Of a stretch of 22,757 nucleotides of DNA, positions 7,199 through 14,311 are shown one piece after another. The translations under genes were made by a program, and so were the position numbers. A model generated the notes under the pieces. That model made no database searches. It was not told the origin of the DNA and saw only the letters and a list, made by a program, of their open reading frames with translations. Source of the stretch: DASXSB01 sp036506275 (lineage in GTDB: Bacteria > Methylomirabilota > Methylomirabilia > Rokubacteriales > CSP1-6); assembly GCA_036506275.1 (NCBI GenBank), contig DASXSB010000122.1:1-22757 (forward strand). Direction: 5' to 3'. Position 1 is the first letter of the stretch. Each line of letters starts with the position of its first letter.

Positions 7199-7528
7199 TC
7201 AGTGCCGGGCGGGCGCGGGCGCGGCGACCCGGCTCCCCTCCGTCTTCTTCACCACGGCGAAGCCGTCGGGCAGGACCACGAAGATGAGCAGCGTCGCGAT
7301 GACGAGCGGGGTGATCGCGATCATCCCGAGCGTCCGCGTCTCGAAGCGCAGGTGCATGAAGTACATGGCGACGAGGGTGGCCTTGCCGAGCGCGAGCGCG
7401 CACAGGAGGACGCCGATCGTGAACTTCGATAGCGGCGTGTAGATGACGGCGATCTCGACCACGGTGAGGATGGCCAGGTACCAGAAGATCGCCATGTAGT
7501 TGGGGTGCTTGTGATCTCCGCTCGCCAT
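7199..7528 (-). CDS. ctaF: Cytochrome c oxidase subunit IV (prokaryotic type)
   Basis: This 109-residue protein has three hydrophobic segments near 12-30, 37-57 and 66-86. The second runs into K-A-T-L-V-A-M-Y-F-M-H-L, the hallmark of the prokaryotic COX4 / caa3-type subunit IV family. It is a small accessory subunit of the oxidase membrane complex. ATG 7528 has AGGAGG 8 bases upstream. That Shine-Dalgarno sequence overlaps the stop codon of the subunit III gene and can pair with the preceding CCTCC, which suggests its translation depends on ribosomes finishing subunit III. The C-terminal tail is basic and A/P-rich. Confidence 0.9.
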   Translation of the reverse strand: MASGDHKHPNYMAIFWYLAILTVVEIAVIYTPLSKFTIGVLLCALALGKATLVAMYFMHLRFETRTLGMIAITPLVIATLLIFVVLPDGFAVVKKTEGSRVAAPAPARH

Positions 7529-7536
7529 CGCCCGCG

Positions 7537-7550
7537 CCTCCTAAAGGAGG
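7537..7550 (-). promoter_or_regulatory. Shine-Dalgarno-sequestering hairpin at the ctaE/ctaF junction
   Basis: The mRNA would read CCUCC-UUUA-GGAGG. The GGAGG is the ribosome binding site of subunit IV, and the UAG stop of subunit III lies partly in the loop and partly in the stem. Five G-C-rich pairs with a four-base loop could hide the site until a ribosome finishing subunit III opens it. Confidence 0.45.
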
Positions 7551-8158
7551 TACATGAACGTGAACACCATGATCCACACCAGATCGACGAAGTGCCAGTA
7601 GAGCCCCGCGATCTCCACCACGTTGTAGCTGGCGGCGGGATCGGGACGGCGGCTCACGACACCGGCGACGGAGAGGAGGTAGATCACGCCTCCGCTCACG
7701 TGCAGCCCGTGAAAGCCGGTGATGATGAAGAAGGAGGTGCCGAAGAGGGCGGCGCCCCACGGGTTGCCGTTGATGTACAGGCCCTCGTGGATCAGGTGCG
7801 TCCATTCGTACGCCTGGAGACTCACGAAGATGAAGCCGCCGAGGGCGGTGAACAGGAGGAACGTCCTCGCCTTGCCGCGATCACCGCGGCTCAGCCACTC
7901 GAGCGCCTTCACCATGGTGACGCTGGAGCAGATGAGGAGGAACGTCATCAACGCGGTGAGGTTGATGCCGAGGACGTCGAAGGGGCGCGGCCAGTCGCCG
8001 CTGGTGGCCCGCATCATGCCGTAGGCGGCGAGCAACGTCCCGAACCCCACCGCGTCGCCGGCGAGGAAGATCCACATGCCGAGCTTGCCCCAGCTCTCCG
8101 GGGTGAGCGGCGATTCGGCCGGCTCCACCACCGTGTGCAACGACGCGACCTGACTCAT
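7541..8158 (-). CDS. ctaE: Cytochrome c oxidase subunit III (second copy)
   Basis: A 205-residue heme-copper oxidase subunit III with five hydrophobic helices after a soluble N-terminus (about 1-24). Visible family features are K-L-G-M-W-I-F-L (25-32), where the more usual G-x-x-E appears as G34-D35, then A-Y-E-W (116-119), G-F-H-G-L-H-V (148-154) and Y-W-H-F-V-D (187-192). At 205 residues it is the short, five-helix kind common in caa3-like oxidases. ATG 8158 has AAGGAG close upstream and overlaps the stop of the small CxxC protein gene as ATGA. Subunit III stabilises the catalytic core and proton uptake. A divergent paralogue lies just upstream at 8388-9113. Confidence 0.92.
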   Translation of the reverse strand: MSQVASLHTVVEPAESPLTPESWGKLGMWIFLAGDAVGFGTLLAAYGMMRATSGDWPRPFDVLGINLTALMTFLLICSSVTMVKALEWLSRGDRGKARTFLLFTALGGFIFVSLQAYEWTHLIHEGLYINGNPWGAALFGTSFFIITGFHGLHVSGGVIYLLSVAGVVSRRPDPAASYNVVEIAGLYWHFVDLVWIMVFTFMYLL

Positions 8159-8391
8159 GTCGTCTCCTTGTTGAGCAGCGAGGGCGCCGGCGCCGCCGGC
8201 CGCGCACGGCGGGAGCACCAGGCAAGGACGCCGCCGATGACGGCGACCACGAAGAACGGCGCCAGGATCAGCCCGAGATACGGCCAGTTGAACGTGCGAT
8301 CGCCGAACGCGGACGACACGCACCACGTGCACGCCCACGCCGCGCGCGGCGCCGCCACCACCGCGAGGAAGGCGAGGAGCGCGCGCGTCAT
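8155..8391 (-). CDS. Small exported CxxC membrane protein of unknown function
   Basis: A 78-residue protein held between two subunit III genes by ATGA overlaps at both ends (start ATG 8391, stop 8157-8155). It has an N-terminal hydrophobic signal (about 4-20, ending A-W-A) followed at once by C21-T-W-C24. A conserved-looking stretch S-A-F-G-D-R-T-F-N-W follows, then one transmembrane helix (about 39-59) with C59 at its end, and a basic cytoplasmic tail. If the signal is cleaved, the mature protein begins at or near the CxxC on the periplasmic side. A role in copper delivery, thiol chemistry or as a small oxidase subunit fits the position, but I do not know the family's function. Confidence 0.7.
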   Translation of the reverse strand: MTRALLAFLAVVAAPRAAWACTWCVSSAFGDRTFNWPYLGLILAPFFVVAVIGGVLAWCSRRARPAAPAPSLLNKETT

Positions 8392-9113
8392 AGCAGGTAC
8401 ACCGTTACGTAGAGGATCGGCCACAGCGCGACCACGAAGTGCCAGTACATCGCGCATGCGCGCACGGCCGTGGAACGGTGCGCCGAGAAGCGCCCCGCCG
8501 CCGCCGCCGTCGTCGTTCCCACCAGCCACACGAGCGCGGCCACCACGTGGAGGGCGTGACTGCCGATGAGCGTGTAGAACGTGGTGCCGTAGCTCCCCGA
8601 CGAGATGTGGAGGCCGAACCGGAGGAGGCGCACCCACTCGTAGCCCTGGACGGCGAGGAAGGTGGCGCCGAGGGCGGCGGCGACGACGAGGCCGCGGACG
8701 AGACCGCGCCGGTCGTCGCGCGACAACGCGCGGACGGCCCGTACCATCGCCACGCTGGACGCGAGGAGGACGAGCGTGTTCACGCCGGTCAGCGCCACCG
8801 GCAACCGTGGCTCCAGCGGCGGTGGCCACGCCGCGATGCCGAGGCGCAGCACGAAGAGCGCCGAGATGAGGGCCGCGAAGAACATCGTCTCGGCGCCGAT
8901 GAAGACCAGCACCGCCAGCCGCAGATTGTCGAGGATGGGCGGCCGGGGCGTGGGCTCACCGTTGCCGTCACCGCCGCCCGTCCGCGGCAGCGCGGGGGGA
9001 ACGCGGCCGTTGCGCCGGCGCGAGCCCGGGGGCGCGGGCGGCGCTTGCACCGCCAGCGACGAGGCGCCGACACCGGCCGCGGCGAGCACGACCCGCAGCG
9101 GGCGCGTCACCAT
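8388..9113 (-). CDS. ctaE: Cytochrome c oxidase subunit III paralogue (first copy)
   Basis: A 241-residue protein whose region from about 60 to 241 is a five-helix subunit III: G-A-E-T-M-F-F (73-79), G-Y-E-W (157-160), G-S-H-A-L-H-V (184-190) and Y-W-H-F-V (223-227). Here the G-x-E glutamate (E75) is present, unlike the second copy. Residues 1-24 look like a signal or extra helix and 25-60 form a P/G/R-rich linker, an unusual extension. ATG 9113 lies inside the last codons of the 40-residue gene (7-base overlap with its stop). With another subunit III at 7541-8158 in the same operon, the two may occupy different sites or belong to alternative complexes. Confidence 0.88.
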   Translation of the reverse strand: MVTRPLRVVLAAAGVGASSLAVQAPPAPPGSRRRNGRVPPALPRTGGGDGNGEPTPRPPILDNLRLAVLVFIGAETMFFAALISALFVLRLGIAAWPPPLEPRLPVALTGVNTLVLLASSVAMVRAVRALSRDDRRGLVRGLVVAAALGATFLAVQGYEWVRLLRFGLHISSGSYGTTFYTLIGSHALHVVAALVWLVGTTTAAAAGRFSAHRSTAVRACAMYWHFVVALWPILYVTVYLL

Positions 9114-9229
9114 CGGATACCGATCGCGAAGGCGCCGAGCACGAGCGCGCCCACGATCGCGAGGAGGATCCCGAGGAGCCGGCGGTTGCGAGCGCGCAGG
9201 TCGTCGGCCGTCATCGGCACCGCGCTCAT
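9107..9229 (-). CDS. 40-residue single-helix membrane protein, likely oxidase small assembly protein
   Basis: The ATG at 9229 overlaps the ctaB stop as ATGA, and the stop at 9109-9107 overlaps the next gene's start. The product has a basic R-A-R-N-R-R-L segment (12-18) followed by one hydrophobic helix (about 18-37) ending I-R-W. This layout (short charged head, then R-R-L and one helix) resembles the cytochrome oxidase small assembly proteins, about 40 residues long, found next to ctaB/ctaG in other bacteria. Its small size makes the family match tentative, but the tight double overlap in the operon argues strongly that it is translated. Confidence 0.65.
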   Translation of the reverse strand: MSAVPMTADDLRARNRRLLGILLAIVGALVLGAFAIGIRW

Positions 9230-10128
9230 ACCTTGTCGAAGGCGAGAAGCGCCAGCAAGGCGGGAAGGTAGAGCAGCGAGGCGAAAAGCAGCCGCCGGGC
9301 AGCGGTGCTCGACGGTGCCAGGGCCTGCATGGCGCCCACGACCGCGAAGGCGATCCCCAGGCCCAGGGCGCCCGCGAAGTACACCGGGCCCGCCAGCCCG
9401 ATGAGCGTCGGCAGCAGGCTCGCCGCCAGCAGCGCCAGGCATCCGGTGACGATCTGCCGCTCCGTGCTGGCGCCGTCGCCATCGACCACGGGAAGCACGC
9501 GCACGCCGGCGCGCGCGTAGTCGCGCGCGTAGAGCCGCCCGATGGCGAGCGTGTGCGGGAGCTGCCACAGGAAGAGAATGCCGAACAGCACCCACGCGCC
9601 GAGGCCGAGGTCGTCGCGGGCCGCCACCCACCCCGTGACGGGAGGGAGCGCGCCCGGCACCGCGCCCACGATCGTGCAGAGGGCGGTGCGGAGCTTCAAC
9701 GGCGTGTAGGCAAAGATGTAGAGGACCACGGTGGCGGCGGTGACGGCGGCGGAGAGGAGATTCACGCAGGCGGCCAGGTAGACGAGCCCGACGATGGTGA
9801 CGGCGCTCCCGAAGAGCAACGCCTCCAGCGGCTGGAGGCGACCGTCGGGCAACGGCCGCGTGCGCGTGCGGTCCATCATCGCGTCCACGTCGCGCTCGAG
9901 GTACTGGTTCAACGCCATGGCGCCGCCGGCGGCGAGCAGCGTACCGAGGACGAGGTTCAGCATGCGGACGTAGTCGGGCGTGCCGTTCAACCCCACGTAG
10001 TAGCCGACGAGCGTGGTGACGAGCACCATCACCACCACGCGCGGCTTCGTGAGCGCCATCAGATCCGCGGCCACGCGGCGGCGCTCGCGCGCGATGCTGA
10101 CGACGATGGCGTCCGTGGGCGGCGTCAT
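9226..10128 (-). CDS. ctaB: Protoheme IX farnesyltransferase (heme O synthase)
   Basis: A 300-residue UbiA-superfamily prenyltransferase with about eight or nine membrane helices. It has the aspartate-rich motif N74-Q-Y-L-E-R-D-V-D-A-M-M-D (74-86) for Mg-diphosphate binding, then R-T-R-P-L-P, and the Y-T-P-L-K loop with G-A-V-P-G-A-L-P-P specific to the heme O branch. It transfers farnesyl to the heme B vinyl group to make heme O, the substrate of the CtaA encoded just upstream. ATG 10128 overlaps the ctaA stop as ATGA. Length and motifs are normal. Confidence 0.95.
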   Translation of the reverse strand: MTPPTDAIVVSIARERRRVAADLMALTKPRVVVMVLVTTLVGYYVGLNGTPDYVRMLNLVLGTLLAAGGAMALNQYLERDVDAMMDRTRTRPLPDGRLQPLEALLFGSAVTIVGLVYLAACVNLLSAAVTAATVVLYIFAYTPLKLRTALCTIVGAVPGALPPVTGWVAARDDLGLGAWVLFGILFLWQLPHTLAIGRLYARDYARAGVRVLPVVDGDGASTERQIVTGCLALLAASLLPTLIGLAGPVYFAGALGLGIAFAVVGAMQALAPSSTAARRLLFASLLYLPALLALLAFDKV

Positions 10129-11033
10129 GGCCGAGGGCTTCGCGCGGCCGGGGCCGGCTGCAGGCGCGGCGTGCCGAGCGTCACGACGTCGGCGGCGGCG
10201 CCGCCCCTCGCGTGGAGGCGGAGAGCCACCACGGTGGCGGCGGCGAGGAGGAGGCTCGCCACCAGGCGGTGCGCGACGGGCAAGATCAAGATCGTGAGCT
10301 GTTCGCCCGGAAGCGCGATCGCGGAGAAGCGCGCGAGGTAGCTCCCCACGCCGAGGAGGAGCTGCAAGCCGAGGAGGGCGAGGAGCACGCGCGTGACGGT
10401 GGCAGCGACGGCGTCACCGGTGCGCCGGGCGCGCGCGGTCACGATCGGCACGAACGCGAAGACCAGGACCGCGCCCGCGAGGTGGAGATCGATGCGCCCC
10501 GCATGCGTCAACAGCGCGCCGAACACCACTTGCACATAGAGGAGGGCGACGGCGAGGACGCTGAGCGCGCGCAGGGCGGGCGTCGCCACGCCGGCGGGGC
10601 CGGCCACGCGGGCCCCCGGCGACGCGAGAAAGGCGATGGTGACGAGGAGCACGAAGAACGCCTGGGCGAGGCAGCCGTGGACGATGGCGAGGGTGTCCCG
10701 GAGCAGCACCACGCGGAGGCCGCCGAGCACGCCCTGCGCGATCACCGCCGCCACCGCGAGCAGGCCCAGATCGCGCAGCGGGCGCCCCGCCCGCCACAGC
10801 ACCGCCGCCAGCGCCAGCGTGAGGAGACCCACGAGCGCGCCCAGCAGGCGGTGGCTGTGCTCGTAGAAGATGCCGCCCACCATGGCCGACCACGGGTAGA
10901 GGAACATGTTGTGCCCGAACGTGGTGGGCCAGTCGGGCACCGCGAGCGCCGCTCCCGTGTTCGTGACCAGTCCTCCGAAGAGAATCAGCACGAACGTCGC
11001 GGCCGCCGTCACGACGGCGAGACGATATGCCAC
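10125..11033 (-). CDS. ctaA: Heme A synthase (COX15/CtaA)
   Basis: A 302-residue, eight-helix protein with the paired-histidine pattern of the family: E58-H59-S-H61-R (EHSHR), V-H119-G, a histidine in D-L-H-L-A-G, and V-A-H-R near the end. The first periplasmic loop contains P-D-W-P-T-T-F-G. It oxidises heme O to heme A for the subunit I encoded upstream. The cysteine pair of the first large extracytoplasmic loop seen in Bacillus CtaA is not visible. The GTG at 11033 lies 10 bases after the subunit I stop and has no clear ribosome binding site, so the exact start is less sure than the identity. The C-terminal tail is A/P/R-rich. Confidence 0.93.
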   Translation of the reverse strand: MAYRLAVVTAAATFVLILFGGLVTNTGAALAVPDWPTTFGHNMFLYPWSAMVGGIFYEHSHRLLGALVGLLTLALAAVLWRAGRPLRDLGLLAVAAVIAQGVLGGLRVVLLRDTLAIVHGCLAQAFFVLLVTIAFLASPGARVAGPAGVATPALRALSVLAVALLYVQVVFGALLTHAGRIDLHLAGAVLVFAFVPIVTARARRTGDAVAATVTRVLLALLGLQLLLGVGSYLARFSAIALPGEQLTILILPVAHRLVASLLLAAATVVALRLHARGGAAADVVTLGTPRLQPAPAARSPRP

Positions 11034-11043
11034 GTCGCGCGCG

Positions 11044-12798
11044 TCAGTGCCGCGACACTCCCGCCCGTGTCCGGGGCGGCTGCGTCTGCGGCAGGAAATC
11101 GGTGGTCGTCGACTCCGGCGAGCTGTACTCGTAGGGGCCGCGGTACACGGTGGGCACGGTGGCCCCCCAGTTGAGATGCGGCGGCGGCGAGGGCGCCGTC
11201 CACTCGAGCGTGGTCGAGTTCCACGGGTTCATGGGCGCCTTCGGTCCCGCGAAGAGCGACCAGAAGAAGTTGATCACGAACGGAATCTGGGCGAGGCCGA
11301 GGAGGAGCGCGGAGTACGTGATGAACACGTTCCAGTGCTGCTGGTGCTGGAGGAACTCGTACTGCGTGGGGTTGTAGATGCGGCGCATCTGGCCGCCCAC
11401 CCCGATGATGTGCATGGGGAAGAAGGTGAGGTTGAAGAAGACGAACGTCGGCCAGAAGTGGAGGTGGCCGAGCACCTTGTTCGTCATGCGGCCGAAGATC
11501 TTCGGGTACCAGAAGTAGAGGGCGGCGAAGGCGCCGAAGATCGAGCCCCCGAACACCACATAGTGGATGTGGGCCACGATGAAGTAGGTGTCCTGGATGT
11601 AGATGTCGACGGGGGTGGAGGCCATGAAGATCCCGGACAGCCCGCCGATCACGAACATGGCCACGAACGCGAGCGCGTTCAGCATGGGCACCGTGAACTG
11701 TATGCGTCCGCCCCACAGCGTCCCCAGCCAGTTGAACGTCTTGATGGCCGACGGCACCGCGATGATCATGGTCGTGATCATGAACGACAGCCCGAGGGCG
11801 GGATTCATCCCGCTCACGAACATGTGGTGGCCGTAGACGACCCAGGACAGGAACGCGATACCGATCATCGAGAACGCCATCGCGTGGTAGCCGAACACCG
11901 GCTTGCGCGCGAACACGGGCAGGATCTCGGACGCGATCCCCATCGCGGGCAGGATGAGGATGTACACCTCGGGATGGCCGAAGTACCAGAAGAGGTGCTG
12001 CCAGAGTAGCGGCTCTCCGCCCCCCGAGGGGTTGAACCACGTGGTGCCGAGGGTGCGGTCGAAGAGCAGCATCGCCACTGCCGACGTGAGCACGGGAAGG
12101 GCGAGCAGGAGCAGGATGGCGGTGATGAAGAGCGACCATATGACGAGCGGCATCCGGAAGAGCGTCATGCCGGGCGCGCGCATGTTGATGATGGTGGTGA
12201 TGTAGTTGATCGCTCCCATCATCGAGCCCACGCCGAGGACAAAGAGGCTGATGCACCAGAGGTTCTGGCCCCAGTTCACCCCCGTGTACTGCGGGACCGC
12301 CGACAGCGGCGCATACGAGGTCCACCCCGCCGCCGCATGGCCGCCTTCCACGAAGAACCCGCACAGCATGAGCACGCCCGACAGCGCCCCCACCCAGAAC
12401 GACAGCATGTTGAGGAAGGGGAAGGCCATGTCGCGGGCGCCGATCATGAGCGGGATCAGGAAGTTGCCGAAGCCGCCGGCGAGGATCGGCATGATCACGA
12501 AGAAGATCATGATGGTGGCGTGCATGGTGAACGCCATGTTGTACGTCGACGGCTCCAGGATGCCGCCCGTGTCCTTCAGGATGCCGCCGAGCCCCGGCAC
12601 GGGCGTCTCCGGCCACGCGAGCTGCCAGCGCACGACGAGGGCGAGGAGACCGCCCAGGATCATCATGAAGAGGCCGAGGAACATGAACTGGCGGCCGATC
12701 ATCTTGTGGTCGGTGGAGAAGATGTAGGTGCGCACGAAGCCGAGCTCGTGATGCTCGACGTGCGCGTGCGCGGAAGCGGTCGCGGTGGGTGCACTCAT
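11044..12798 (-). CDS. ctaD: Cytochrome c oxidase subunit I, A1-type heme-copper oxidase
   Basis: A 584-residue, twelve-helix catalytic subunit. Heme a ligands are H93 (T-M-H-A-T) and H412; the heme a3 ligand is H410. CuB is held by H275 (G-H-P-E-V-Y) and by H324 and H325 (Y-G-H-H-M-F), with the crosslink tyrosine Y279. E277 in GHPEVY marks the A1 family. D123 and N130 (A-R-D-M-A-F-P-F-L-N) for the D channel and K353 (A-I-K-T-F) for the K channel are present, so it should reduce O2 and pump protons. The histidine-rich N-terminus (H11, H13, H16, H17) and P-rich C-terminus are variable regions. ATG 12798 overlaps the subunit II stop as ATGA. Confidence 0.97.
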   Translation of the reverse strand: MSAPTATASAHAHVEHHELGFVRTYIFSTDHKMIGRQFMFLGLFMMILGGLLALVVRWQLAWPETPVPGLGGILKDTGGILEPSTYNMAFTMHATIMIFFVIMPILAGGFGNFLIPLMIGARDMAFPFLNMLSFWVGALSGVLMLCGFFVEGGHAAAGWTSYAPLSAVPQYTGVNWGQNLWCISLFVLGVGSMMGAINYITTIINMRAPGMTLFRMPLVIWSLFITAILLLLALPVLTSAVAMLLFDRTLGTTWFNPSGGGEPLLWQHLFWYFGHPEVYILILPAMGIASEILPVFARKPVFGYHAMAFSMIGIAFLSWVVYGHHMFVSGMNPALGLSFMITTMIIAVPSAIKTFNWLGTLWGGRIQFTVPMLNALAFVAMFVIGGLSGIFMASTPVDIYIQDTYFIVAHIHYVVFGGSIFGAFAALYFWYPKIFGRMTNKVLGHLHFWPTFVFFNLTFFPMHIIGVGGQMRRIYNPTQYEFLQHQQHWNVFITYSALLLGLAQIPFVINFFWSLFAGPKAPMNPWNSTTLEWTAPSPPPHLNWGATVPTVYRGPYEYSSPESTTTDFLPQTQPPRTRAGVSRH

Positions 12799-13526
12799 GA
12801 CTTGGGCTTCGCCTCCGTCTTTCCGTCCGTGGTTTCCGCGGTGGCGGGGGCGACTGGCGTCCCCGCCGCCGTCTTCAGATTCTCGGCCGCCCACTTCGCG
12901 TAGTCCTCCGGGGTGTGGGCGTAGATCCACGCCCGCATCCCGGAATGGCCGAACCCGCACAGCTCGGCGCACGGCGCCTCGTACTTCCCGGGCTTGGTGA
13001 CCTCGAACCACTGCATGATGTCGCGCCCCGGCACCGCGTCCTGCTTGAAGCGGAACTGGGGCACGAAGAAGCTGTGAATGACCTCACGTCCCCGGAGCTG
13101 GATGCGCACGACCTTGTTGATGGGCACGTGCATCTCGTCGAGGAACGTCTTGTCGTCGGCGGTGCCGAACTTCCCGTCCGGACCCGGGTACGTGACTTCC
13201 CAGTTGAACTGCTTGCCGGTGACGTGGATGAGGAGGTCGCTGTCAGGGAGCGTCATCTTGATGCGTGACCACGCGGGCACGCTCAGGAACGTGAGCACGA
13301 CGAGGATGACGGCGGGCGCCACCGTCCACGCGATCTCGAGGGGCGTGCTCCCGTGCGTGTAGACGGCGCGGCGCCCCGGCCGATCGCGATAGATGACGAG
13401 GAAGGCGAGAAGGGTGACGGTGACGAGTACGAACGTCACCCCCGTGATCCAGTAGATCACGAGGAACAGCCGGTCGATCTCCTGGCCGTAGGTGGAAACG
13501 TTTTCCGGTAGCCACCAGCTCAGCAT
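12795..13526 (-). CDS. ctaC: Cytochrome c oxidase subunit II with CuA site
   Basis: A 243-residue protein with two transmembrane helices (about 20-46 and 66-86) and a periplasmic cupredoxin domain. CuA ligands are complete: H151 (I-H-S-F-F-V-P), C186, E188, C190, H194 and M197 (C-A-E-L-C-G-F-G-H-S-G-M). K-Q-F-N-W-E-V (105-111) provides the aromatic patch where electrons enter from the donor. A short insert P-D-G-K-F-G-T-A-D-D (116-125) is acidic and loop-like. There is no fused cytochrome c domain, so the donor must be a separate protein; several candidates are encoded upstream in the same cluster. The C-terminus is a K/T/A-rich tail. No cleavable signal peptide is clear. Confidence 0.96.
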   Translation of the reverse strand: MLSWWLPENVSTYGQEIDRLFLVIYWITGVTFVLVTVTLLAFLVIYRDRPGRRAVYTHGSTPLEIAWTVAPAVILVVLTFLSVPAWSRIKMTLPDSDLLIHVTGKQFNWEVTYPGPDGKFGTADDKTFLDEMHVPINKVVRIQLRGREVIHSFFVPQFRFKQDAVPGRDIMQWFEVTKPGKYEAPCAELCGFGHSGMRAWIYAHTPEDYAKWAAENLKTAAGTPVAPATAETTDGKTEAKPKS

Positions 13527-13560
13527 GCGGTTCGGCCCCCCGTCTTGGGTTCCGCGGTCT

Positions 13561-14262
13561 CTACTTCTTCACCATCTCGAAGCTGACCTTCGCCGTCTGG
13601 CCCGCCTTCACCTCGACGTCCTTGGTCTGCTTGCCGAGGGTCTCGTGCCAGACCTCCACCGTGTGCTTGCCCGGCGGCACGTTCTCGATCTTGGTGACGC
13701 CGTTCTGATCGGTGACACCGAAGTACGGATGCGGCATCACCGCCACCCATCCGAGCATCCAGCTGTGGACGTCGCAGGTGAGCTTGATGATCTCCGGCTT
13801 TTCGAACTTCTCCACCATCGTCTTCTTGAACTTCGGCTGCGCCTTGTTGATGGAGGGATTCGCGGTCGAATAGGTGTGGATGTTGTGCAGGATGTCGTCC
13901 GAGTTCTTCAGCTCCAGCTCGCCCGGCGTCATCGCCGTCACGTGGGGGACGAACTTGCAGCCGTGCTGGTCGACGCTCGCCTTCTTCGCGGTCGTCTGGC
14001 CGCCCTTGGCACCCGCCACCGACACCACCGCGTTGGCGAGGCCCTTGTTGCTGCCGACCACGACCTTCTCGATCGTGGCTTCCTGGCCGCACTTCTCGAC
14101 GTCCTTGTTGACCTTCAGCTTCTCGACCTGGGGGGCGCCGCTGTACTTGACGTCGGCCTCGATGGTGCCGCCGCCCTGCGCCGCCGGCCGGCCCACGAAC
14201 ATCGCCACGCCGATCATGATCACGACTCCGATCGCGACCATCGCACCCAAACGCTTGCCCAT
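13561..14262 (-). CDS. Membrane-anchored cupredoxin-like protein with carboxypeptidase-regulatory-like tail (paralogue 1)
   Basis: ATG 14262 has AGGAGG about 10 bases upstream. The 233-residue product has an N-terminal signal or anchor helix (about 6-24). The core carries L-H-N-I-H (H126, H129) and C163-D-V-H166-S-W-M169, a good type-1 copper pattern (Cys-2x-His-2x-Met plus an upstream His). C58 and C102 are shared with the paralogue at 6033-6800, as are C-x-F-V-x-H-V-T (102-109) and N-V-P-P-G near 194. The C-terminal 60 residues form an Ig-like carboxypeptidase-regulatory fold. It sits between the cytochrome genes and oxidase subunit II, where a periplasmic copper electron carrier from cytochrome to CuA, or a copper chaperone, would make sense; both are inference. 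Confidence 0.78.
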   Translation of the reverse strand: MGKRLGAMVAIGVVIMIGVAMFVGRPAAQGGGTIEADVKYSGAPQVEKLKVNKDVEKCGQEATIEKVVVGSNKGLANAVVSVAGAKGGQTTAKKASVDQHGCKFVPHVTAMTPGELELKNSDDILHNIHTYSTANPSINKAQPKFKKTMVEKFEKPEIIKLTCDVHSWMLGWVAVMPHPYFGVTDQNGVTKIENVPPGKHTVEVWHETLGKQTKDVEVKAGQTAKVSFEMVKK

Positions 14263-14311
14263 CCCTGCTCGCCTCCTGTGTGCGCTCGACTTTTTCAAAC
14301 CCGCAGCGCCG

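Noticed and set aside
8662..10341. Plus-strand open frame of 559 codons across ctaB and subunit III
   Set aside because: It spans several real minus-strand genes and its product is low-complexity A/R/G-rich.
12795..13526. caa3-type subunit II with fused cytochrome c
   Set aside because: The sequence ends in a charged tail soon after the CuA site, with no CxxCH.
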